In this document: piece after piece, positions 22,380 to 31,904 of the stretch
How positions within the stretch are numbered: the first letter of the stretch is position 1
Layout of the letters: every line of letters starts with the position of its first letter
Source of the DNA: Austropuccinia psidii
Taxonomy: Eukaryota > Basidiomycota > Pucciniomycetes > Pucciniales > Sphaerophragmiaceae
NCBI GenBank assembly: GCA_023105745.1
Contig: JALGQZ010000005.1
Span: forward strand, 62,672,019-62,736,018
DNA length: 64,000 nucleotides
Reading direction: 5' to 3'
The notes under the pieces: generated by a model
Told to the model about the DNA's origin: nothing
What the model saw: the letters and a program-made list of their open reading frames with translations, nothing else
Databases searched by the model: none
Translations under genes and position numbers: made by a program

Positions 22380-24440
22380 AACCTATGATGACTTACTTTA
22401 ATGAAGCCTGGTTATGCAGCCCTTGAGCTTCAAAAATGAGGATTCCCTTCCATTTATTTGCTCGTGTGTTTCCTGGGACATATAGCTTTAGGACTTCACC
22501 AGGTATGAATGTCACTACAAAATGTTCTCTGAGTTCACCCTAAGCCATACAGTATTTGAAGTTTTTCAGCTACAGATTACCATCTGTGAATATCACTGAG
22601 TCTAGCCTGCGTAATACAATTTAAGTTTAATCAATTACACATTTCCCTCAATTAATTTCCCTTATTGTAGCATGAATAATACAGCATTTACACTCCACCC
22701 ACTGTAGATTACCCTCTGAAGAAAAGTTCCTTGAGTGTAACCTAATTCATAAGGCATTTTTACTTTACCAGCCATGATTACCCAAATTAACTTGCTTGTC
22801 TTCAGCCTAGGTAACATAGCTTTAGAACTTCACCATGTATGGTGTCCCTAAAAATGTTTTCCCAAGTGCACCCTCATCCATTAAGTGTTTTAAATCCACA
22901 AAATTTGGATCTCAGTTATGTGAAAGGTATCATTGGTCAAGGCCCTCTTCTCATAGTATCAAAATGGTATCATGATAAAGTTGGATCTTAGCTTAAGAGT
23001 CATATGTTTCAGTTTGTAAGGAGAATGCTTGCACTAATTTAGAAGGCATGTCACATTTTAAAGCCACAGTTGAGACAAAAGAATCGTTTCTTTCCACAAT
23101 TCTGGAAGTGATTCTTTATTTTGAAAGAATTTCTAAGCTCAGAGTAATCTGGGGCTGTAAGAAATCCTTCAGTATTTCTGAAATTTAAATGCTGGAAGGA
23201 CTCCTTTATTGTGAAATAAATTCTAAGGTAAAAGTAATCTGGGGATGCAAAATTTCAACCAGTGTACTATATTGCACATACCCAAAATGCATATTGGGAG
23301 AGAAAAGGCGCAATGAAACATTATATTGGACTTAAAAGCTGTATCTGGTGCTAGCTGACCTCAATTGTGGTCTGGGAACCACTCTGAGATAAATTTGTTT
23401 GCCTAGTCAAGCACAGATCACTTTGCCTTAGCCTCCTGTGGTTTTCCCTCCACAAAGTTCCTCAAGTGTAGCATTGAGCACTACACTTTTACACTTCCCA
23501 AACTATGGATTGCCCTTCACAAAGCTCGTTGAGTGTATCCTGAGTGATACAGCCATTGCACTTCAGCAGCTATGGATTGCCCTTTGCAGAGCTCCTTGGT
23601 TGTATCCTGAGTCATAAAAAATTGGTACTTCACCAAAAACAAATTTTCCTCTGGTGTAGCATGGAGAACTCCACTTTTACACCTCAACAACTACAGATAT
23701 CCCTCCATGAAGCTCCTTGAGTGTAGCTTTAGTGATACAGTCTTTGCAATTCACCATCTCAAGCTTTTTCTCTGGAAGGTTTCTTGAGTGTAGCATAGAG
23801 CACTATAATTTTATACTTCACCAACTGTGGATTGACCTTCACAGAGTTCCTTAAGTGAAACCTGAGTGATATATCCATTGCACTTTGTCAACTATGGATT
23901 TCCCTCAGCAGAGTTTGTTGGTTTTAGCCTGAGTCATAAAGCCTTTTCAATTTACCAATTACATATTTGTTTCCGCAAAATTCCTCAAGTGTAGCATGGA
24001 GTGCTACACTTTTAAGATTCACCAACTACAGATTGCCCCCAAGGAAGTTCCTTGAGTGTAGCCTAAGTGATACAGCCTTTGCAATTCACCAATTGGGAAT
24101 TTCCCTCCATGGAGTTCCTTGTTTTTAGGCTGAGTCATAAAGCCTTTTCACTTCACCAACTATAAATTCCCCTCTGCAACCCTCCTTGGCTGTAGCCCAA
24201 GGCATAAAGACTTTGCACTTCACCAACTACAGATTTCCCTCCATGATAATCCTTGGGTGTAGCCTGAGGGATACAGAATTTTCCTTTCATTGACTACAGA
24301 TTTCCCAGCACAAACTTCTTTAAGTGCAGCATGGAGAACTAAGCTTTTAAACTTCAAAAACTATGAATTTCCCACCATTTTGTTCCTTTAGTGTAGCCTG
24401 AGTGCTATAGCCTTTTTCAGTTGACTCCATAATATAGCTT
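22380..24440. repeat. 67-bp tandem repeat array, left part
   Basis: Units of about 65-70 bp, most often 67, follow one another. A typical unit runs from CTTGAGTGTAGCCTGAGTGA through CAGCCTTTGCA and CTTCACCAACTACAGATTTC to CCTCCATGAAGTTC. Units are clear at 22400-22890 and 23400-24430. Between them (about 22900-23400) the pattern fades, and a different pair of about 90-bp repeats starts near 23101 and 23191. Units differ by many substitutions, so the array is old. It has no open frame along its length. Confidence 0.75.
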
Positions 24441-25960
24441 CAAAATGAGAAGAAAAGCAATAACTCTGAGTGTGACACGAAAAATAATGTTGATTAGTTA
24501 ATGATTATATGGTTAAAAGGGCTATACTAAACGAATTCAGGGGTGAAATGCTTACCTGTTGGTTTACAATAAGAAACCCTACAATAATTACAATCAGAAA
24601 TAACTCTGAGTGTGACAAGAAAATAAGGTGATTAATTAATGATGATATGGTTAAAAGGGCTATACTCAAGGAATTTAGTGATGGTTAGTGCTATTGATAA
24701 CCCTGGGTGAAGTATTTACCTGTTGGTTTACAATAATAAACCATAAAATAATTACAATTATATTTATACCTGTTTAGTTCTAAGGGTAAAGCTTATTTAA
24801 TAAGCTCTAAAATGTAAGAATACTAAGGACAGGATGATTTGTTGGCCTTCTGGTGAGGAAAGGCCTCCTTTTATCCTGTTCTGGGGTAGTGGGAGATTGT
24901 TTGCCTCTACACACGACCACAGAGTGAAATCTTTCACTATTGTGGGCTGGTTTGTGGCTCTACACACTCAATACAGACTGGTATTGGGTGGAAATGTGGC
25001 TTTAGAACCACAGGTTGTCAGTTTTACCTTATACAGGGTGGACGCTTTCACCAATGGAGTTTACAGGTGTGCTCTGGTGCTTCTGATGCGTCAGAAGCTG
25101 TACAGAACCTGTATGCACCCCTGTATTTGACTGAAATGTGAGGTATTTAAGTGTAAAAAAGCTTATTTGTCAATTTGACACCTCATAATCATACTTATGG
25201 GATAGTATACCACAGTAAAGCTGTATTGGTATGAACATGGGAGTTTGACCTTAAAGATGGTATAGCTTTGTCAGTTTTTAATATATTAAGCTCAAATGTT
25301 GTTCTTTGTGTATCCCTGAATGGGATCTACAAAATGGTACCTCATTTGGAATGGTCGACATTAAATATGGCAAAGTTATTCCATGTTCAATTTTTGTTAT
25401 CCAAATATATGATTATCTTGAAATTTGTAAGGAGCTTGTTTTCCCCATAACTTTTGTTCTAGATGAGATGTGGGGAACTGAATGGCACCATCACATAGCC
25501 CTAATCTTACTATTTGCAAAAAGACCCCACTTTGGATGTCTCACACTAAAACTGTATAAATTGGATGAGGTGAATAATTTATTCACCCTTATTTAACCTT
25601 ATTTTGGCCATACCTTCTATAGGGTTGTTGCTAGCTCAATTTGGCTAGTACCATTGGATAGCCCTGATTGGGAGATTCAATTTTAATACCCATTTGATGG
25701 GGCTCAGCCTCGTTCTCTTTATTTTAGATGGGAGGTGAAAATTAAGGTTTATGCTTAGCAACTGCTTTGAGCTTGAATAACTTTACTATTTTTTTCCCTA
25801 TGATTATGGGACTTGAATATTTGGAAGGAGGTTAGTTGCTTCTTTTCTTTGATACCCTTTGAGCTGGTTTGGCTCGGATTCATGTTTTGGTAGTGTCTTG
25901 ACTTTACAAATGGTTTATGGTATTCTGGTAGTCATGCTTGTGCTTTGGTTTTGAGTCACA
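24440..25960 (-). repeat. Reversed family-3 LTR inside the tandem array
   Basis: On the minus strand it starts TGTGACTCAAAACC at 25960 and matches the other family-3 LTRs. The tandem array continues on both sides, so the LTR was inserted into it. The distal end is unclear (24440-24475). It carries an internal tandem duplication: ATAACTCTGAGTGTGAC occurs at 24460 and again 140 bp later, and CTGTTGGTTTACAATAA also recurs. No convincing target-site duplication was found. Confidence 0.68.
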
Positions 25961-26560
25961 GGCTGACAGCCTTTGCATTTAACCAACTGCAAATTACTCT
26001 CCACATAGTTCCTTGAGTTTAGCCTGAGTGATAAAATTTTAGACTTCACCAACTACATTGCCCTCCATGAAGTTCCCTAAGTATAGAAAGAGGTATAAAG
26101 ACTTACAACTGCAAAAAACACTGATTTCCCTTGAAAAAGCTCCTCATGTTTAGCCTGATCCATACAGCCCTTTTGCCTCACCAAAAATTGATTTCCCTCA
26201 ATGATTATTCTTTAGTGTAGCCTGATACATACAGCCCTTGCACCTTACCAGCTATGTATTTCCCTTGAAAACTATTGTTGAGCTTAGAATAGGTTGTACA
26301 GAATTTGAGCATTATCAACTATGGTTTTTTCTCCATGAAGTTCCTTGAGTATATCCTCAGTCATGTAATTTTACATTTCACTTACTATGAAATCCCCTAT
26401 ATCAAATTGCTTGATTGTAAACTGAATCAAAAATATTTTATTCTTAAACAAATACAGCTTTCCCCCTGATACATTTATTCAATTAATTTATAATTTTAAA
26501 GCCTTTGAGCTCACCCTTTACTGATTTTGCCATATGACTTTTCTTGAGCACAGCATGGGC
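25961..26560. repeat. 67-bp tandem repeat array, right part
   Basis: About nine further units of the array seen at 22380-24440, with the same wording (TAGCCTGA, CAGCCCTTGCACC, CCAGCTATGTATTTCCC). They decay toward 26560. Together with the left part, this was one array before the LTR at 24440-25960 entered. Confidence 0.7.
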
Positions 26561-26859
26561 ATACATTGGAAGCACCTGACCAACTTGTGGTTAGCCCCCA
26601 TAGAGAATATGAAGTCAAAGCCCCATCCATTCTTATCTATACTTAAGTTAGAAATTATTTATATCATACTTGAAATGTAAATTAATTAAGCAAATATGAC
26701 CTTGAGGATTTGGAAGCAAAATATTTTTATTTTGAAATTCTTTCTTCCAAAGTACAAAGTAAAACTTTTTCAAAATTTGTGGATTAGAATTTGTATTTAC
26801 TCAATTTAAAATAGGATAAATTATTCATTCCTTTTAAGTTATTCTGTTATCTGCAATTC
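26561..26859. other. Short AT-rich spacer, nothing recognised
   Basis: About 300 bp between the tandem array and the complete family-1 element. I see no gene, repeat or splice pattern. Its last five bases, AATTC, form the left flank of the element that follows. Confidence 0.5.
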
Positions 26860-28654
26860 TGTGAGCCTTAGAGGTAATTTCATATACCCAAAAGACCACA
26901 AATACAAAAATAACATATTATTAAAATAAAAATAAAAATATAAATATGAGATTATATCAAAAAAAATGAATTACAATTTAAAAAGAAAAATACATTAAAT
27001 TTTGTAAGTATAAAATTACATTTATACTTGAAAAAATTGAGTAAAAATGAAATTTTAACAAAATTGTGAAAAAATAAATAAATTTGGAAAAAAGTTGAAT
27101 AAAAATTATTATAACTCTTTATCCAATAAATAAACACATAAAAATTATTTCACCATTGGATTCCTCATAAAAAATCCCTCTGGGGTCACCTCTGAGTGAT
27201 ATTCTTGTAACTCAACTCTAAATAAGCTTAAATTAAGTTTTTAGTATTTTCAATACAAAAGTTGAAAATCCTCAAAACTTTAATTTAATTCACACCACAT
27301 GTGGTTTTAACCATCAAATTTTGTGTTAATATTGGGGTGTTGTTTATATTTTAGAAGTTATGAGGAATTGAAGTATTTTCAATTGAATTCAATTGAAATG
27401 TCAAAATGTGTGCGTGTATTACATAAGTGAACTTTGATTTACATATGAGGTGTCAATTATCACTGTATTTTACTGTACAATTGAATTGAATTACATATGT
27501 AAATTATAAGTATAATACATGATGAGGAATTAAAGGAAAAATAAATGGGAAAGATTAAATTTGGGGGGGAAAGGTAACTCCAGCTCTAAGGGGGAGCTAG
27601 ACCCCCAAAATCCTTGCTGAAAGGCGTGGGATGTCAAAATTCACGCAAAAGTTCATCACTTTTGGCCTGGAATTGAGTTACAGGGTCTGTGAACTCAATT
27701 GATGATGAGGTTTTGATACCAACTGGGGTAGTTTTAGCTTTTGCCAAGAGGGTAAAACTACCCTTAAGATAAAACAATCATATTGAAAACAGTTTTAACT
27801 TGTTTCTACGCCTCTGACACACATTCTGACGTGTTTTGAAGACTCTAGGCCTGGTATTGCTATAGTAATGGCTGATTTAAGGGTCTAAAATGGCTAAAAA
27901 TGGCTTAAACCAGCCCTTTTTGGTCTGAACCAGGGTTCAATGATGCCATAATTGGCTTTTCTGTTGTCAGACTGTTTTTCACGACTGACAAAAGTAAATT
28001 TTACTTTTGGAGTAAGAGAATTGATGGTTATAAAAGAATGTCTTCTTTGCCCCACTTTTCTCTTCATGTTAGAATCTTTTCCTTTTATTAATTAGTTTAA
28101 ACACTGTTAAACCAATCAATAAAAGATTACAACCACCATTTTTAAATCATTTTAATCCTTCTAACCACGTGAAAAAATAATTAAAATCATTGTTTGTAAC
28201 TCTTATAATCGTTTTCACCCCTGAACCACCCCAAGAGTGAATTAAACCATCTTTCATCACTGTAAACTTTGTCACTTTGTTTCCAACTTCACTCTGGTCA
28301 CTTTTGGGCGTGTTTTCTCTTTAATATTCTTTTTAAGAACTTGGTTCTTTAATTAATTGCTTTCAGTTCATTGCTCAATTAATTCCAATTGAAATTGCTC
28401 TTGAAGAAATTTCTTTTGTAGCCTTAAAATATCTCTTGTAGAGTATTTTTGGGATAAAATTTTATTGTTGGTAAAACAATAAATTTTTAGAATATTATTG
28501 TTTTATACTAATAAAGTTATAAACAATAAAATTGGCGTGTTTTCTCTTAAAAATAATATTTCTTACTAATTTTAATTGATTTTTACCTTATACAAATTTT
28601 GAGGACAGGAAAAGTACTTGATTTTTAATCAAAGTTTCATATTCACACCTCACA
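26860..28654 (+). repeat. 5' LTR, family 1 (1795 bp)
   Basis: It starts TGTGAGCCTTAGAGG, ends TTCACACCTCACA and is followed directly by the primer-binding motif. It contains a strong TATA box at 28029-28036. The length difference from the 3' LTR is largely explained by a 38-bp tandem duplication in that copy. Confidence 0.94.
28029..28036 (+). promoter_or_regulatory. TATA box of family-1 5' LTR
   Basis: TATAAAAG sits about 620 bp before the LTR end, which places U3 upstream and R-U5 downstream. The same string is at 36294-36301 in the 3' LTR and in the LTR starting 45323 (near 46512), and reversed at 47446-47453. This conservation supports a role as the element promoter. Confidence 0.7.
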
Positions 28655-28673
28655 TTTGGGGGCCAAGCCGTGA
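28655..28673 (+). promoter_or_regulatory. Primer-binding-site region, family 1
   Basis: TTTGGGGGCCAAGCCGTGA starts at the base after the LTR end. It shares the TTTGGNGGCC core, and with family 2 also the TGATATT that follows, despite otherwise different LTRs. The primer is not identified. Confidence 0.65.
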
Positions 28674-28878
28674 TATTTTACCTGTGAGATATTTTTTTTT
28701 ACACTTTTTAAATCTTTTTCTTATATTGAAAAATTTAAAAACATATACAAAATACTTATAATCCAAAAAATCCATAAAAAATAATTTTTTTCATACTATA
28801 AGTGAGGCTTATATTTCTATTTCCCTTTTGAAATATCCTTTTTTTTACTTAATCAATTGGTTTTTTCATTGATTTTAG

Positions 28879-29076
28879 TGTCTGACAACGTGGTTAGACA
28901 AGAAAACATTGAAACAGCCTCAACAGTCACCAGCATTATTCCTGCCAGTCCTACTAATTCAGACCATAATAGTACTGTTATTGTGACTCATAATAACCAA
29001 CCTGAACCAATATCTTCTAAATTGTTTAACTTGGACAACAGTAATACTCTTTAGAAAGCAAAAGATTTGGCCAATA
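28879..29076 (+). pseudogene. Accessory-protein exon 1, family 1 (one stop)
   Basis: A splice acceptor GATTTTAG ends at 28878. The exon reads (x)TG TCT GAC AAC GTG GTT AGA, and if the preceding exon ended in A the first codon would be ATG. The product is Ser/Thr/Asn-rich (SDNVVRQENIETASTVTS). A TAG at 29052-29054 stands where the reversed copy near 52060 has CAG. The exon ends at a donor, A|GTAAGT, in phase 1, and joins in frame to 29141. I do not recognise its function. Confidence 0.5.
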
Positions 29077-29140
29077 GTAAGTTTTTTGACGTAAAATTAC
29101 TATTTTAGGCCTTTTTAACCATAATTATGCCTTCAAACAG
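29077..29140 (+). other. Putative 64-bp intron that contains the gag start codon
   Basis: The donor is GTAAGT at 29077 and the acceptor CAAACAG ends at 29140. The length is typical of fungal introns. Splicing joins A + GT to make a Ser codon and continues QEPAITPQAAPRKV in the accessory frame. The presumed gag ATG at 29127 lies inside, so splicing would remove it. The reversed family-1 copy has the same donor and acceptor positions at 52035-51970 (66 bp). Confidence 0.55.
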
Positions 29141-31904
29141 GTCAGGAGCCAGCTATAACCCCTCAAGCAGCTCCCAGAAAGGTAATAGACGTGATTATGG
29201 CAGAGGCCAATCAGGTACAGAAGAAAAAGGGTCAGTTGATGACTTCCAAACAACTAAAATGGGTCATTCTGAAGCTGATAATACCATTTTACCTTCAAAA
29301 AGAGCAGACACCACCACAACAAGCCTCTGTGGACATATACAAAGCAAGCCACAGTGCATACAACAATGCACTTCAATTCAAAGAGTACCAGATCCTTGCA
29401 GACCTGTGGAGGAATTGCATGAATTCTTACCTGACAGTAAGGAAATTCCTGGGCCATCCCAACACTTGCAAATTGCTCAATGGATGGCATCCATTGATGG
29501 AGAAGAAAAACATGATGCTGTTGACACTAGAATGGAGGAAAAACAACCCTCCACCACCCAAACCAGTGCCAAAAACAGCCCCAGTGGCCAGCACCAGCAA
29601 TTCCAACGTGAAAAAACAGCCACAAGCTCCAAACAAGGGCAAAGGGAAGGCACCAGCTCCAAAACCTTACAGCCAGGGCTACAGAATCCCAAAGATTCAA
29701 CAGGATGCCATGGAAAATGTATTCCAGATGGCCAGAACCATGATGGAATTACAGAAGAAAGAGGAAGCCAGATTGAAATTCCAGAAATGATTTCTGATAT
29801 ATTTGATTCCATCCCAGAGTTGTATGATGGTATAAATGACGTGAAAAAACCTCTTTCTGATAAAAATGAAACCATTTGTAACAACATTAAAACAAATAAC
29901 CTGAGTCTTTGCCAAATTAATGAAACACTTATGTGTTTTGAAAAAGTTTTAAGAACAATTTAAATTTCCAATAATGATAATTCTTTTGGCAATAAAATAA
30001 ATGAACAATCTGCCATTATTAAAGAATTAACAGATAAATATTCTAAATTCAATATTGATGACATAATTGAAACAAGAATTAAACAAGCCATAAATATTAT
30101 CAAAAGAGCTAACAAGAAAGTCCTTGATGACATTTCAAATTCATTTACTGAAGTAAAGACATATACCATTGCCTTGAAAAAGTGTTTTGATGCTTCACAA
30201 GAAGAAGTATCAAAATTATCAATGAAATTGAATCGAGTCACTGCTGATAACACCAGACAGACAGAGTTATGGCAAGAACTAACACATAAGGAAGACATGT
30301 ATAAAATTGAAGTAATAAATTTAATACAAAGCTTCCAACATGAATACAGAAATTCCCAAAGGTGTAGGAACAGTAAAATAAATGACATTGAACAAATAAA
30401 GAACACCTTACCAAGAATGTCTACACCTCTAAATCAAAATGAGGGCACAAGAATACCAAATTCACAAGGGTTGGATCCTGATAATTCACAATTAAAAAAT
30501 GAATTATCCATTTCTTTTCATAACTTGGAACCATCAATGGGCCAAGCACTCTTGAAAGAAGTTCCAAACCTTAAAGAATGGCCTCACTTCAGTGGTGAAG
30601 GAGAGTATGACCATATGGAATTCATTAGAGGTATTGACATGATCAAGGAAGATTTTGAATTACCAGACAGATTGGTAACAGCCAGGTTTAACACCTTGTT
30701 TACCAGATCAGCTCACAGATGGTACATCCAAATAAGACAAGCACATGGACACCAGAGTTGGACTTGGTGCAAAACCCAAATCATCAACAAATGGGAAAAT
30801 GATGCTTGGAGGTTTAAAGTTGAAACAGCCTTTGAATCCGCCAAATTCAATGCTGATAAAGACAAAGCTTTACCATGGTTTTGCCAACAAAAAGACAGAT
30901 TAACAGCATTATATCCTGACATGTCAGAATTTATGATCCATAGAAAAATTCTGAGACAATGTGGGGGTGACTTAGAGCATGCTGTCAAAAGCAGGACTAC
31001 TGAACAATCTTCAGCAGAAGATATTATCAATATATTAGAGGAAGTAACCACCAGAACCAAAATTGATTCTAGTAGGGTGAATCTCAAAACAAGCTTTAAT
31101 AAACCTTGGAAAGATTCTGTGGACAAAATCCCCAAAGAAAATTCTAGTAATATGAAGTATAAACCTGCAGATACAGTCAGAAAGTGCCATATTTGCTAAA
31201 GCACCACGCATTTATCCAATACATGTCCAAAAAGGGGGAAAATCAATGAAATTGACATTGAAAAGGAACCAGATGTTGAAAAAGAAGACATAATTGAAGA
31301 CAATTCAGATGATAAGTCATCCATATTTTCTGAATCTTCAAAAGATATAGAAAATATCAATGCCACTTTTGACATCATGGAATCTTATTCCCACTTGCCA
31401 CAATTGAGCAATGGTCAAGTTGATTTAACAAAAGTTCAAGATGCACAACTTATGAAGACAAAACAAAACAGAGGGAAAGGCTATACAGCTGGTAACTCCT
31501 GTATAACAGAAGTGGTGATTGACAAAAAGCCCACCAAACTTTTACTTGACCCAGGAGCCTTCTGCTCTTGTGTTGGAAAATATTTTCTTAAAACTTGTGT
31601 ACCAAATTTTGAACACCAGTTGTTACCAATTGATGGTATAAAATTTAACAGTGCAAGTAACCCAATGAAAGCATTAGGAATCTTTGAGACAAATGTCATA
31701 TTCCCACACATCAATGGGAACTTAAGAATCACAATTGGATTTGTTGTTATGGAAAATTGCTCTAGTACCCATTTTATATTGGGAAATGACTATTTAAACA
31801 TGTATGGGGTAGATTTACATAATAAAAAAGACAGATACTTTACAATTGGAGACAATAAGCGCCAAAATTTGCCTTTTTACCATTTAAAAGACAAATTACA
31901 GTAA
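29127..31904 (+). pseudogene. gag: gag and protease of family-1 element (two stops, then a frameshift)
   Basis: One frame runs from ATG 29127 (MPSNRSGASYNP) through a Gln/Ser-rich region, a coiled-coil-like part (29800-30350), and the Gag core ([17 protein letters not shown] near 30577). The zinc knuckle is at 31185-31226 and the protease at 31490-31880, with D-P-G at 31548-31556. It is interrupted by TAA at 29961-29963 and by TAA at 31197-31199, the latter inside the zinc knuckle where other copies have CAA. A one-base loss near 31865-31885 then shifts the frame by -1. Gag and pol would otherwise be one continuous frame, as in the intact element at 59171. Confidence 0.9.
29141..29790 (+). 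CDS. Accessory protein, main exon, overlapping gag in another frame (family 1)
   Basis: A frame open for about 216 codons, +1 relative to gag over the same bases. Residues in order: QEPAITPQAAPRKV, then MAEANQ, a mixed region with ASVDIYK and YQILADLW, NGWHPLMEKK, a Pro/Lys-rich linker, and a conserved end, RIPKIQQDAMENVFQMARTM, finishing MELQKKEEARLKFQK. The end closely matches family 2 ([20 protein letters not shown]) with mostly conservative changes (K/R, E/D, M/L). That argues this frame was selected. It joins exon 1 through the intron at 29077. The alternative is a Gag N-terminal domain linked to gag by frameshifting. The function is unknown. Confidence 0.55.

Noticed and set aside
22380..24440. 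CRISPR-like array
   Set aside because: Units are contiguous and diverged along their length, with no constant-repeat/variable-spacer pattern, and the context is a eukaryotic genome.
24834..25596. Plus-strand open frames of 96-98 codons as host genes
   Set aside because: They lie wholly inside a reversed family-3 LTR, and matching frames in other copies are broken.
28655..28673. Match to the tRNA-Pro 3' end
   Set aside because: TGGGGGCC would suit a tRNA ending GGCCCCCA, and eukaryotic tRNA-Pro often has C before CCA. The acceptor stem does not match the sequences I know well enough, so I did not name a primer.
29477..29887. Minus-strand open frame of 136 codons opposite family-1 gag
   Set aside because: It mirrors the dual-coded gag region. 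It has no family resemblance and equivalents are broken in other copies.
30713..31135. Minus-strand open frame of 140 codons opposite the Gag core
   Set aside because: Shadow of a conserved coding region; similar shadows occur at 1133-1507 without independent features.
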